A DNA stretch of 64,000 nucleotides from Lachnospiraceae bacterium (GTDB lineage Bacteria > Bacillota > Clostridia > Lachnospirales > Lachnospiraceae), in assembly GCA_017518735.1 (NCBI GenBank), contig JAFWTY010000036.1:40071-104070 (forward strand). Direction: 5' to 3'. The notes below the pieces were generated by a model that searched no databases, was not told where the DNA came from, and saw only the letters and a list, made by a program, of their open reading frames with translations. The position numbers and the translations under genes are program-made. Positions 51,867 through 61,096 of the stretch are shown here, piece after piece; position 1 is the stretch's first letter, and every line of letters starts with the position of its first letter.

Positions 51867-52841
51867 CTAAGTCAGCGAATTGATAATCATTCTGCAAACA
51901 TCGGTATAGGGATTTGATGGAAGTTGATCCAGTAATTCCGCAGCCTTTTTTGCTTCCTTTTTAATGGCCTTCTTTGCGTATTCGATACCGCCGGCCCTGA
52001 TTACCAGATCTTTTGCTTTCTCAAGCTCTTCCGTTGTCAGAGTTTTCTTTGTAAGTGCAAGTAATTCCTCGCCGTACTCTTTTTGCCGAAATGCAAAAAT
52101 GGCAGGCAGGGTATAGATTCCGTTCGTAAAGTCTTCACAGGCAGGTTTCCCGAGTTCTTTCTCCGTTTTCGTCCAATCCAGAATATCATCTCTTAACTGA
52201 AAAATGGTTCCGACACAAAGTCCGAAGTCTTTCATCAGTTTTTGTGTCTTTTCATCGTGTCCGGAAATTCTGGAAGCCACTTCCGCGCAAAAAGAAAAAA
52301 CCACTGCTGTCTTTCCCTGAATGGACTGAATATAGATTTCTTCCGAAACGTCGGTGTTGAAACGGTTCATATCCTGAAGCAGTTCTCCGTCACAAACCAG
52401 TTGCGTTACATGAAGAAGGTCCGATGCCGTATTGGTAAACCCTCTTTCCAAAAGGCAGGAATATGCGGTTGACATCAGGAACGTACCGGCACAGATTGCC
52501 GCGGATACTCCGTGTTTTGCATAAACGCTGGGTTCTCCTCTGCGAAGAGGTGCATCGTCAATAATATCGTCCAGATAAAGAGATGCCGTATGCACCATCT
52601 CTCCGGCGGCCGCTCCCCATAAAAGTTCTTCTTTCATGCTTTCCTTATAATCTTCGGCAGCCATAAACATAAGAAGCGGTCTGAGCATCTTTCCGCCGTT
52701 GTTGGTATTTTGAAGAAGGAGATCTTTCATAAGATTATGAGCTTTGGTCTCGCGGATTGCGATTCGAATCCGCTCTCTCGTCCCTTCCATCTCCTCTTTT
52801 TTCCAGAGCATTACATCCTGTATGGACTGATCAATATTCAT
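51867..52841 (-). CDS. Polyprenyl diphosphate synthase (trans-isoprenyl)
   Basis: Head-to-tail prenyl chain elongating enzyme of 324 residues. The first Asp-rich motif is SLYLDDIIDDAPLRRG and the second QLRDDILDW, with GGKMLRPLLMF near the start and QGKTAVVFSFCAE between. Residues two before the first motif suggest a medium to long product such as heptaprenyl or octaprenyl diphosphate, but chain length cannot be read with confidence. It lies 15 bases after the UbiA-family gene, so it probably supplies that enzyme's side-chain donor. A GGGAG site precedes the start. Confidence 0.9.
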   Translation of the reverse strand: MNIDQSIQDVMLWKKEEMEGTRERIRIAIRETKAHNLMKDLLLQNTNNGGKMLRPLLMFMAAEDYKESMKEELLWGAAAGEMVHTASLYLDDIIDDAPLRRGEPSVYAKHGVSAAICAGTFLMSTAYSCLLERGFTNTASDLLHVTQLVCDGELLQDMNRFNTDVSEEIYIQSIQGKTAVVFSFCAEVASRISGHDEKTQKLMKDFGLCVGTIFQLRDDILDWTKTEKELGKPACEDFTNGIYTLPAIFAFRQKEYGEELLALTKKTLTTEELEKAKDLVIRAGGIEYAKKAIKKEAKKAAELLDQLPSNPYTDVCRMIINSLT

Positions 52842-52856
52842 TCCGAATTCTCCCGA

Positions 52857-53783
52857 TTATATCTGTCCCATAATAATTGCAACGCTGTAAGCCAGCCCAA
52901 CCAGAGAAACCAATGTCGTTGCTCCGTTCATAACATCTCCGCGTTCCTCGGGTCCGAGCTGTCTTTTAAACTGCTTTACCACAAGATGGATAAATGCGAG
53001 TAATGCAAGCGCATAAACCATCACGGAAATCCATTTCATCTGAACCGACAATATGATGATCGGACTGAACACCCAAAGAACCAACAGAATACGGTATAAC
53101 GTATCGGTTCTTTTCTGTCCGATCAGACAAGCCAGAGTCTTTCTTCCGGCCGGCAGGTCTCTTGCAATGTCGCATCCGTTGTTGGAAAACATATTGACGC
53201 TCATACCCATGATGGGCGGAATCGCCTGAAACAGAACAAAATAGTCCAGTTCTTTGGATTGAATGAAAACACCGACAAGCGGAATCAATCCGCCCATTAC
53301 AAATCCGCAGAATAACTCTCCCAACGGTAAATAACAGATTGGGAACGGACCGAAGGCATAAAAGGTCAATACAACGGCCCCGATCAATCCGATAATCAAC
53401 GGTACAATACCGCAGGTATATACGATATAGGTAGCCGGAAGTGCCGCAATAAACAAAAATGCAATTCCGGTAAACAAAGCAGCTTTCGGTTTCATTCCGT
53501 AAACAATAACGGCATCCTGTGCATCCGGAGAATTCTCCAGTGTATCGGTTCCTTTTACAAAATCCGCATAGTCATCAAACGCATTTACTGCCGACTGCAT
53601 AAATAAAACGACCGCAAACGTACAAAGAGCCATTACAACGTCGATTTTCCCTGTTCTATCGTAACTCAGAGCAAGGGAAACCATAGCCGGTGTAATGGAA
53701 CCTGTCCAGGTTTGCGGTGCGGCAAGATTCAACACGTCCAATAAAAATGGTTTTCGTTTCATTTCCTTATGAGATTTTTCCAT
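52857..53783 (-). CDS. UbiA/MenA family prenyltransferase
   Basis: Membrane prenyltransferase of 308 residues with eight to nine hydrophobic segments. The first Asp-rich motif is NAFDDYADFVKGTDT and the second CDIARDLPAGRKTLA, close to those of MenA, the 1,4-dihydroxy-2-naphthoate prenyltransferase. No other menaquinone genes are visible in the window, so the aromatic acceptor is unknown. I prefer the ATG with AGGGG six bases upstream to the one two codons earlier that abuts it. It is followed by a polyprenyl synthase and preceded by scpB in one operon. Confidence 0.87.
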   Translation of the reverse strand: MEKSHKEMKRKPFLLDVLNLAAPQTWTGSITPAMVSLALSYDRTGKIDVVMALCTFAVVLFMQSAVNAFDDYADFVKGTDTLENSPDAQDAVIVYGMKPKAALFTGIAFLFIAALPATYIVYTCGIVPLIIGLIGAVVLTFYAFGPFPICYLPLGELFCGFVMGGLIPLVGVFIQSKELDYFVLFQAIPPIMGMSVNMFSNNGCDIARDLPAGRKTLACLIGQKRTDTLYRILLVLWVFSPIIILSVQMKWISVMVYALALLAFIHLVVKQFKRQLGPEERGDVMNGATTLVSLVGLAYSVAIIMGQI

Positions 53784-53800
53784 TTTCATCCCCTGTTTAC

Positions 53801-54370
53801 TTAAATATCCAGTTTAATCTGGATCTCTTTTTCAGCCTGCGCTTTAAAGTCCTCCAATACTTCCGGATTCATCTCGGGCAGTTCCTCGATGGATTTCACG
53901 CCAAACGAACGAAGGAACTGTTCGGTCGTACCAAAAAGAATCGGCCGTCCGGGAGCATCCAGTCTTCCGACTTCTTTGATGAAGCCGAATTCCAACAGTT
54001 TATTCAAACTCGAGTCGGAGTTCACGCCTCTGATTTTTTCGATATCAAGCTTTGTCACGGGTTGTTTGTAAGCGATGATGGATAACGTTTCCAGAGCAGC
54101 ATCCGTAAGCGTTTGTTTTTTTGGAACATTTGTCAGTTTGATCAGCTCCTCATAGAACTCTTCCTTCGTACGAAGCTGGATGGCATTTTCCAGTTCCACA
54201 AGCTGGATTCCGCGACCTGCTTTAGCATAGTTCATCTTAAGATCTTCGACTGCTTCCTTGATTTCATCTTCACTGACTTCCAGTGCAGTTGCAAGATCCT
54301 TACATTCCACAGACTCTCCTTTTGCAAAAAGGATGGCTTCTATTGCTGCTGCAATTCTTTTCTTTTCCAC
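53801..54370 (-). CDS. scpB: Segregation and condensation protein B
   Basis: Partner of ScpA and SMC in the bacterial condensin. 189 residues with two winged-helix domains; ETLSIIAYKQPVTKLDIEKIRG and LLEFGFIKEVGRLDAPGRPI are family hallmarks. The start codon is GTG after AGGAGAAG. The C-terminal 30 residues are acidic. It follows scpA by 24 bases, the usual pairing. Confidence 0.95.
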   Translation of the reverse strand: MEKKRIAAAIEAILFAKGESVECKDLATALEVSEDEIKEAVEDLKMNYAKAGRGIQLVELENAIQLRTKEEFYEELIKLTNVPKKQTLTDAALETLSIIAYKQPVTKLDIEKIRGVNSDSSLNKLLEFGFIKEVGRLDAPGRPILFGTTEQFLRSFGVKSIEELPEMNPEVLEDFKAQAEKEIQIKLDI

Positions 54371-54394
54371 AATTCTTCTCCTATCCCACGGGGA

Positions 54395-55162
54395 TTATGC
54401 GATTTCGATTTTGGTAAACGGCTTCTGATAGGTGATTTCGATATCATCAAAAGCCTTGTTCTGCTTTACGCTGATACTTCCGACCTTGATCAACTCCAAG
54501 ACGATCAAAAATGTGACGATCATATCCATCTTTCCGGGCTGTTTGGACAAAAGATCCGTAAACGAGCAGTTTTTATGCGCTTCGATGTAAGCACAGACTT
54601 CGAGCTGTTTCTTGTCCAGATCCACTTCTTCCTTCTGAATCTTTCCGAAGTTACTGCGGATTGGGTCGATTTTATCTTCGGTACGCTTGATCAACGTCTT
54701 GAACAGATCATTCAAAGCCTGAAGTGTATTGTCTCCGACCAGTTCTTCATAGTTTGGAGGCGCCTTATATTCGGTTACCTCTTTCGGAAGAGTCGGTTTC
54801 TTGTATAAATAGCGTTCTGTTCCCATCTGCATATCCTTAAGTTCCAGGGACATATATTTATACATTTTGTATTCCAAAAGTTTCTGAACCAGTTCCGCTC
54901 TCGGATCGATTTCCTCATCGTCTTCCTTTACTTCCGCAGGCAGGAGCATCTTGCATTTAATATCCAGCAAGGTAGCCGCCATTACCAGGAATTCGCTGAC
55001 CACATTTAAGTCTTCCTTCGGCATGGCCTGCACATATTCCAGATACTGCTCCGTAATCAGACTGATCGGGATATCGTAAATATCAACTTTATTTTTTTCA
55101 ATCAGGTGCAAAAGCAGATCCAAAGGACCTTCAAACACCTGTAATTTCACCGGAATTGCCAT
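54395..55162 (-). CDS. scpA: Segregation and condensation protein A
   Basis: Kleisin that bridges the SMC heads. 255 residues begin MAIPVKLQVFEGPLDLLLHL, the family signature, then LEYVQAMPKEDLNVVSEFLVMAATLLDIK (read in parts) and a C-terminal winged helix. An AGAGGAAAG site precedes it. It is the second gene of the metallophosphoesterase-scpA-scpB-ubiA-polyprenyl synthase operon, with gaps of 11-24 bases. Confidence 0.95.
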   Translation of the reverse strand: MAIPVKLQVFEGPLDLLLHLIEKNKVDIYDIPISLITEQYLEYVQAMPKEDLNVVSEFLVMAATLLDIKCKMLLPAEVKEDDEEIDPRAELVQKLLEYKMYKYMSLELKDMQMGTERYLYKKPTLPKEVTEYKAPPNYEELVGDNTLQALNDLFKTLIKRTEDKIDPIRSNFGKIQKEEVDLDKKQLEVCAYIEAHKNCSFTDLLSKQPGKMDMIVTFLIVLELIKVGSISVKQNKAFDDIEITYQKPFTKIEIA

Positions 55163-55186
55163 TGGCTTTCCTCTCTGATAAATATT

Positions 55187-56092
55187 TTATTCTGATTTTG
55201 TTCCTTCTATTTCAAGCACGGTAACTTCTCCGGGATTGTAGAAACGGATCGGGAAGGTATGAAATCCGATTCCGCAGGAAACATATCCGTATCTTCCGTT
55301 TTTCTTGTAAAAACCTCCCGTATATTTCGGGAAAGGCCGAAATGACGGAGAAATCAATCCGCCAATGAACGGAAGTCTGATCAGACTACCGTGAAAATGT
55401 CCGGAAACAAACAAATCCGCGGGATATTCAAAATATACCTTTGCATATTCCGGATTGTGTGCAATCAGGATACTGAACTTGTCCGGATCCGGTTCTCCAA
55501 GCATTTGCGATACATAATCCATATCCATTTTGGGGAATCGAAACTTCTTGTAAAATTCCCTATCTATGGAAAGACCCAGGAATTCAAAATCTCCCACGGT
55601 ACATCTTTCATTGTCCAAAACGGTAAGATTCGGGGATGCAATGTCATGAAAATAATTCTCATACATTTTCCCGTAGTCTTCCGGATAGATTTTTGCACGG
55701 TATTCGTGATTGCCAAGGCCGTAATACACCTTATAATCCTTGCAAATCTCTTTCATAAAGGAGACTGCCGGCGCATTGTTCTTTTTTACGGTTGCCGTAA
55801 TCATATCTCCCGCAACCAATATATAATCCGGCTCACAATTGCGGATAGCGGTTAAAAGTTTATTATTTCCCTTATCAAACTGTCTGGAATGCAGATCCGC
55901 CAGAAGAACAAAACGAACCTTCTTTCCTTTCGGAAGCTTGTCGGTTGGAATCACACGTCTTCTGACCACAAAGCGGTTCATATCCACGATATTGACCACA
56001 ATAAAAAAAACCAGCAGAAGAATCACAAAAATGGATACGATTTCTCCCGGGTATAATTTAATGTTAAGTTTCGGAAAATAAAAAGCATTCAC
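55187..56092 (-). CDS. Membrane-anchored metallophosphoesterase (YkuE-like)
   Basis: Calcineurin-type phosphoesterase of about 301 residues. One membrane helix near the N-terminus (IVSIFVILLLVFFIVVNIV) anchors it, and the catalytic motifs follow in order: LADLHSRQF, VAGDMI, GLGNHEYR, IAHNPEY and SGHFHGS. Known relatives act on UDP-lipid sugars or other phosphoesters; the substrate is not evident. The start is uncertain. The longest frame begins inside the rpsU terminator, and a TATAAT box at 56104-56109 would exclude it; I use the next possible start, a GTG. It is the first gene of the scpAB operon. Confidence 0.85.
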   Translation of the reverse strand: MNAFYFPKLNIKLYPGEIVSIFVILLLVFFIVVNIVDMNRFVVRRRVIPTDKLPKGKKVRFVLLADLHSRQFDKGNNKLLTAIRNCEPDYILVAGDMITATVKKNNAPAVSFMKEICKDYKVYYGLGNHEYRAKIYPEDYGKMYENYFHDIASPNLTVLDNERCTVGDFEFLGLSIDREFYKKFRFPKMDMDYVSQMLGEPDPDKFSILIAHNPEYAKVYFEYPADLFVSGHFHGSLIRLPFIGGLISPSFRPFPKYTGGFYKKNGRYGYVSCGIGFHTFPIRFYNPGEVTVLEIEGTKSE

Positions 56093-56109
56093 ACAAACTC
56101 TATTATAGC

Positions 56110-56148
56110 TTAAAAACATAAAATAAGCCACACAAAATGTGTGGCTTA
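56110..56148 (-). terminator. Terminator of rpsU
   Basis: Stem TAAGCCACAC / GTGTGGCTTA around AAAAT, followed by TTTTATGTTTTT on the minus strand. Confidence 0.88.
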
Positions 56149-56157
56149 CAAACCTTA

Positions 56158-56337
56158 TTAGTTGTTGTATTTGCGCTTTCTTGCTGCTTCGCTTTTCTTT
56201 TTACGCTTTACAGAAGGCTTCTCGTAGTGTTCTCTTTTACGAATTTCCTGCTGAATTCCGGCTTTTGCGCAGCTTCTTTTAAAACGACGTAATGCGCTGT
56301 CTAAGGATTCGTTTTCTTTTACTTCTACTCTTGACAT
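56158..56337 (-). CDS. rpsU: 30S ribosomal protein S21
   Basis: Small basic protein of the ribosomal small subunit. The 59 residues begin [20 protein letters not shown] and continue with [18 protein letters not shown], ending in a Lys/Arg-rich tail. This is a clear S21. GGAGGAGGG precedes the start. It is a monocistronic unit with a strong promoter and its own terminator. Confidence 0.97.
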   Translation of the reverse strand: MSRVEVKENESLDSALRRFKRSCAKAGIQQEIRKREHYEKPSVKRKKKSEAARKRKYNN

Positions 56338-56412
56338 CTCTCAACCCTCCTCCCAGTTTGAAAATTGTGCATAAACTGTTCGGGTATTTCTTTCAAAAAA
56401 TGCACATTCCTT

Positions 56413-56440
56413 ATTATACTGATTTTTGACTGTTCGTCAA
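56413..56440 (-). promoter_or_regulatory. Promoter of rpsU
   Basis: Minus-strand TTGACG and TATAAT with a 16-base spacer, directly behind the kinase stop codon, about 75 bases before rpsU. Confidence 0.8.
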
Positions 56441-56441
56441 G

Positions 56442-58349
56442 TTAATATTTTTTAAAGCTTACAGTTACGTAAGAGTCATCTGTTCCATAGGAACACATCA
56501 TAAAAAATTCGTGAGTGGCATCATAGTTGTTCCAGCAGACATATTTATACTTAAAATAGTCTCCTTCATATACGTCAGAGTAAGAAGGCTCTCCTACTGC
56601 TGCGGTCATATTTGCGGCCACCTGATCATATGCATCATACCAGTCACCGGAACGACGGAAGGTAAATTCATCCACTTTTTCATCGATATCAAAATCGATG
56701 ATCAAAGAATCCCAATAAATGCTGTTTCCGGAGAATTCTACACCACACTGTTCTTCCGTGTAGAAGATATCCCAGCTGTCATAATCTCCCGACTCATATT
56801 TATTCACCTGTGCATTTGTATAATTGGTATTATTCTTTAACCAGGTTTCGATTTCATCTTTTGTCATACCATAAACAAAATCGAAATAGCTGTAAGTCTG
56901 GATCGTACCATAAATTGAAGTCGTGGGACCGGCCGGAATCGGATCGGAAGGTTCATCCGAACCTGCAACAGGAGTCGGAGTAACCGGTACATTGGATTCC
57001 TTCTCGGAAGGCTCTGTATTTACAACCGGTTCGGGATCCGGTGTATAAGGCGTTTTCGACTGCTTGTTTGCATTTACGGCGAGCACGATAATCATTACGA
57101 TAATGCCGACCATCAATGTACTTCCACCGATGACTACGGGAAGGATCCATTTCTTATTGGATCCCTGCGCAGGAGCTGCACTTGTAAACGTATTATTCTG
57201 CGGTTGCATTACGGTCTGTTGTACGGCAGGCTGCTGCATTGTCGTACGCTGTACAGGCTGCTGCATTACCGTCTGCTGCATCATAGGCTGTGCTGCATTC
57301 TGAGATACTGCGGGATTTGCAATCGTATGCATCGGAGCCTGTCCGGGCATATATGCGGTATTCGGTGTATTGGATGCATTTTCAACCGGTGCAGAGAAAA
57401 ATCTTTGCTGTACGGCGGAATTACCGAGAGCACCTGCAGCAGGTGCGGCATTTGCGGAAACAGGTGCATTTGAAAGCAAAGCCTGTTTAAATGCCAGCAT
57501 TGTCTGGAAACGATCATGCGTCTGCACACTCATCGCCTTTAAAATAGCATCTTCCGCACTCTTCGGAATCTGAACTCCCAAAGAGCTGGGCGGAATCAGA
57601 TCATCCTCGTCAAGACGTTCCACGGAATCAGGCGGACGCTTTCCGGTAAGTGCAAAGTAAAAACTTGCACCCAGGGAATATACATCCGTAAACGGACCCT
57701 GTTTTCCTCTTCTGGTATACTGTTCCTTCGGAGCAAAACCATGCTTCAATACAACGTCAAGACTTCTGGACTTATCTCCCAGACTGTATCTTGCAGCACC
57801 GAAGTCAAGAAGTTTTACAACGCCTGCATTCGTAATAAAAATATTATCCGGAGTTACATCGCGGTGAACGATTCCTTTGTTATGGACAGCATAAAGAGCA
57901 TCCATAATCGGAATTAAAACATTTTTGGCATCTTCATACGGAATCTTTCCGCCTTTTGCCTTAATGTACTGATCAAAGCTCATACCTTCGACAAAGTCCA
58001 TGACGAAGTACGCGGTTCCGTTTTCTTCGAAATAACTGTGAATTCTTACGATATTCTCATTTCCGATGAATTTTGCAAGGGTTTCCGCTTCCTGAAGGAA
58101 ACAGGTTTTTCCGTAGGTAAAACTATCCCCGCGCTCGCCGGAAAATGCGGTTACCGTCGACTGCGTACGTGTCGCAAGCGTATCCGGGAAAAACTCTTTC
58201 ACGGCAACTTTTTCATTTGTCTTGTGGTCAACCGCTTCGTAGGTGATACCAAAACCACCCTGGCCAAGTATTTTTTCAATAATATACTGGCCAGCAAGCA
58301 CGGTTCCAACCGGTAACGCCAAAGGGTATTTGTCATTCATTCCGCTCAT
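56442..58349 (-). CDS. Transmembrane Ser/Thr protein kinase (PknB-like) with a novel outer domain
   Basis: Eukaryotic-type kinase of 635 residues. The kinase domain (about 20-285) has the glycine loop GQGGFG, Lys51 in VAVKEFF, HRDVTPDNIF and DFGAARY, then FAPKEQYTRRGKQGPFTDVYSLG. The catalytic loop has VTPDN where most have LKPEN, but the catalytic Asp and Asn remain. A Gln/Pro/Ala-rich linker (about 300-400) precedes one membrane helix (about 405-430). Outside the cell are a Pro/Thr spacer and a beta-rich domain (about 475-635) with FVYGMTKDEIETWL. No PASTA repeats are seen, so muropeptide sensing is not indicated. The start uses the ATG with GGAG six bases upstream. It follows alaS by about two dozen bases. 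Confidence 0.88.
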   Translation of the reverse strand: MSGMNDKYPLALPVGTVLAGQYIIEKILGQGGFGITYEAVDHKTNEKVAVKEFFPDTLATRTQSTVTAFSGERGDSFTYGKTCFLQEAETLAKFIGNENIVRIHSYFEENGTAYFVMDFVEGMSFDQYIKAKGGKIPYEDAKNVLIPIMDALYAVHNKGIVHRDVTPDNIFITNAGVVKLLDFGAARYSLGDKSRSLDVVLKHGFAPKEQYTRRGKQGPFTDVYSLGASFYFALTGKRPPDSVERLDEDDLIPPSSLGVQIPKSAEDAILKAMSVQTHDRFQTMLAFKQALLSNAPVSANAAPAAGALGNSAVQQRFFSAPVENASNTPNTAYMPGQAPMHTIANPAVSQNAAQPMMQQTVMQQPVQRTTMQQPAVQQTVMQPQNNTFTSAAPAQGSNKKWILPVVIGGSTLMVGIIVMIIVLAVNANKQSKTPYTPDPEPVVNTEPSEKESNVPVTPTPVAGSDEPSDPIPAGPTTSIYGTIQTYSYFDFVYGMTKDEIETWLKNNTNYTNAQVNKYESGDYDSWDIFYTEEQCGVEFSGNSIYWDSLIIDFDIDEKVDEFTFRRSGDWYDAYDQVAANMTAAVGEPSYSDVYEGDYFKYKYVCWNNYDATHEFFMMCSYGTDDSYVTVSFKKY

Positions 58350-58372
58350 ACTAATCTCCAATAAGAATTAAT

Positions 58373-61030
58373 TTATCCGTTAATCTGTGAAGCAAGTGCT
58401 GTTTCGGCTTCCGCAATCGCATCGGGAATTCCCGCAGGATTCTTTCCGCCGGCCTGTGCCATATTCGGACGACCGCCACCGCCACCGCCTACTTTTCCGG
58501 CGAGTGCTTTTACAAGATTTCCTGCATGAGCACCCTTCTTCTGTGCTTCATCGGTAGCCATAACAACTATATTGACCTTTCCGTCGGCATCGGAAAGGAG
58601 CACGATTACACCTTCACCGATTTTTGCCTTCAGTTGATCTCCCAAATCACGAAGACCGTTCATATCCACTCCGGAAACAGAAGTTGCAAGGAGTTTCACA
58701 CCATTCACTTCTTTTACGGAATCCATTACATTGCCCATGGATTCTTTTGCGGCCTTGCTCTTTAATGCTTCAACCTCGGAGTGTAAAGCCTTCAGTTCAG
58801 CCGTCATATGATCCAGTTTTACGGATAATTCGGCAGGCTGTGCTTTTACTGCTGCGCATGCGGTATTCAACTGATCTTCCACATTCTTGTAATATGCCAT
58901 AACATTGGCACCGGTAATGGCTTCGATTCTGCGAACACCGGCTGCTACGCCGCTTTCGGAAATAATCTTGAAGAATCCGATCTCTCCGGTATGTGCCACA
59001 TGGGTACCACCACAGAATTCCTTGGAATCGCCCATCATTACGACACGAACCTTCTCGCCGTATTTTTCTCCAAAAAGTGCCATTGCGCCAAGTTCTTTGG
59101 CTTCTTCGATATTGCAAACCTTGGTAATTACAGGATAGTCAGCTTCAATCCACTCGTTCACGAGTGCTTCTACCTTATCGAGTTCTTCCTTAGTCATTGC
59201 CTTTCCGTAGGAGAAGTCAAATCTCGTACGGTCAGGATCCTGATAGGAACCCTGCTGATGAACATTGTCACCGAGAACCGTCTGTAAAGCTTTCTGCAAT
59301 AAGTGCGTTGAGGAGTGATTTTTGCATGTGTAAGCTCTGTTCTTGGCATCCACATTCAGTTCCGCCTTGCTGCCTTTTGCAATGAAGCCTTCCACGCAGA
59401 CACCGATGTGTCCGACTCTGTCACCGCCAAGTTTTACGGTATCGGTTACTTTGAAAGTACCGTCAGCGGTTTTGATGATACCGATATCACCTTTCTGACC
59501 ACCCATGGTAGCATAAAAAGGAGTCCTGGAGGAAACCACGATGGTTCCTTCTTCGTCTTTGTTTAATCTCTCAACCAGCGCTTCACCGCTTCCGATTGCC
59601 GCGATGGTATCCTCTCCGGTAATGGTATCATATCCGATAAATTCGGTCTTAACATCATCACCGAGTACATCAAATACATTTGCGGAAGTATCGAGTTTTG
59701 CAGCAAACTTCTGTCCTTCTCTGGCTTTCTGCTTCTGTTCCTCCATGGAAGTCTTAAAGCCTTCTCCGTCAACGGTTAAGCTCTCTTCTGCAGCAAGTTC
59801 TTCTGTAAGCTCAAGAGGAAAACCAAAGGTATCATAAAGATAAAATGCATCCTTACCTGCGATTTCCTTTGCTCCTTCATTTTTTGCGGTATCAAGAATC
59901 TTCTTAAATTCCTTTAAGCCGTTCTCAAGGGTGCTTTCAAATCTTTCGATTTCCTTCTGTAATTCATCGAGAACAAAGCTTCTGTTTTCGGATAATAACG
60001 GATAGCTTTCCTTATAAATCACATCAATATAAATCGTTGCGATCTGGAGAATGTTCTCTTTCTTTAAGCCGAGCATTCTTGCATGACGAACCGCACGACG
60101 AATCAGACGACGAAGTACATAACCGGCACCTGCATTCGAAGGAAGAAGTTTTGCCTCATCTCCGATCAGCATAACGGATGTTCTGGAATGGTCTGCCAGG
60201 ATTCTCATTGACTTGGTCAGTTTCTCATCTGCATTGTATTTCTGTCCGGAAGCCTTCTCAATATAAGCAATTACCGGAGCAAACAAGTCAGTCTGATATA
60301 CATCTTTCGAACCGTTTAAGAACGCAAGGATTCTCTCAAGTCCCCATCCGGTATCGACATTCTTCTGCTTTAAAGGAATCAATGTACCGTCTTTTTGCTT
60401 TTCATACTGCATAAAAACGTCATTTCCAAGTTCTGTATATTTACCGCAGCTGCATCCCGGTCCGCAGTTCGGTCCGCAATCGGGTACATCTGCAATATAG
60501 AACATTTCGGAGTCGGGTCCGCAGGGGCCGTATTCTAGTCCCCACCAGTTATCTTCTGCGGGAAGATAATAAATGTTCTCTTTCTTAAATCCGGAAGCGA
60601 TTCTATATCCGGCACCTTCCTCATCACGAGGTGCATTCTCATCACCTGCAAAAACAGTTGCAGCAAGATGATCTGCATCAAAGCCGAACACTTCGGTCAA
60701 AAGTTCATAGCTCCACTTGCATCTTTCTTCCTTGAAATAATCGCCAAGACTCCAGCTACCCATCATTTCAAAAAATGTAACATGGCTCTTATCCCCTACG
60801 GAATCGATATCGTTGGTACGAACACATCCCTGTACATTGCAGAGTCTGGTACCGAGAGGATGCTTTTCACCAAGCAGATAAGGCATCAAAGGCTGCATAC
60901 CCGCAACGTTGAATAATACGCCGGTCGATCCGTCCGATACCAAAGATACGGCACCGACATCAACATGGCCTCTGGCAATATAGAATTCCTTCCATGCTTT
61001 TCTGAGTTCATCTGAAGTAAACTGTCTCAT
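58373..61030 (-). CDS. alaS: Alanine--tRNA ligase
   Basis: Class II enzyme that charges tRNA-Ala, with an editing domain. The 885 residues are full length. In order: the catalytic core (about 1-240, with GDKSHVTFFEMMGSWSLGDY), the tRNA recognition part (240-450), the editing domain with the zinc site HSSTHLLQKAL and EFCGGTHVAHTGEIG, and the C-terminal C-Ala region with a Gly-rich VGGGGGGRPNMAQAGG end. AAGGAGA precedes the start. No T-box is visible upstream; a plain promoter is. Confidence 0.97.
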   Translation of the reverse strand: MRQFTSDELRKAWKEFYIARGHVDVGAVSLVSDGSTGVLFNVAGMQPLMPYLLGEKHPLGTRLCNVQGCVRTNDIDSVGDKSHVTFFEMMGSWSLGDYFKEERCKWSYELLTEVFGFDADHLAATVFAGDENAPRDEEGAGYRIASGFKKENIYYLPAEDNWWGLEYGPCGPDSEMFYIADVPDCGPNCGPGCSCGKYTELGNDVFMQYEKQKDGTLIPLKQKNVDTGWGLERILAFLNGSKDVYQTDLFAPVIAYIEKASGQKYNADEKLTKSMRILADHSRTSVMLIGDEAKLLPSNAGAGYVLRRLIRRAVRHARMLGLKKENILQIATIYIDVIYKESYPLLSENRSFVLDELQKEIERFESTLENGLKEFKKILDTAKNEGAKEIAGKDAFYLYDTFGFPLELTEELAAEESLTVDGEGFKTSMEEQKQKAREGQKFAAKLDTSANVFDVLGDDVKTEFIGYDTITGEDTIAAIGSGEALVERLNKDEEGTIVVSSRTPFYATMGGQKGDIGIIKTADGTFKVTDTVKLGGDRVGHIGVCVEGFIAKGSKAELNVDAKNRAYTCKNHSSTHLLQKALQTVLGDNVHQQGSYQDPDRTRFDFSYGKAMTKEELDKVEALVNEWIEADYPVITKVCNIEEAKELGAMALFGEKYGEKVRVVMMGDSKEFCGGTHVAHTGEIGFFKIISESGVAAGVRRIEAITGANVMAYYKNVEDQLNTACAAVKAQPAELSVKLDHMTAELKALHSEVEALKSKAAKESMGNVMDSVKEVNGVKLLATSVSGVDMNGLRDLGDQLKAKIGEGVIVLLSDADGKVNIVVMATDEAQKKGAHAGNLVKALAGKVGGGGGGRPNMAQAGGKNPAGIPDAIAEAETALASQING

Positions 61031-61066
61031 GAATCTTTATCTCCTTGTTTACATACTAACTTCTTT

Positions 61067-61095
61067 TTTATAAGGCAAAATGCAAGAAATTGCAA
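61067..61095 (-). promoter_or_regulatory. Promoter of alaS-kinase operon
   Basis: Minus-strand TTGCAA and TATAAA with a 17-base spacer, about 40 bases before alaS and only two bases beyond the end of the CAP lipoprotein gene. Confidence 0.7.
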
Positions 61096-61096
61096 G

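Noticed and set aside
61031..61096. A T-box before alaS
   Set aside because: The gap to the next gene is only 66 bases and holds a plain promoter and ribosome binding site.
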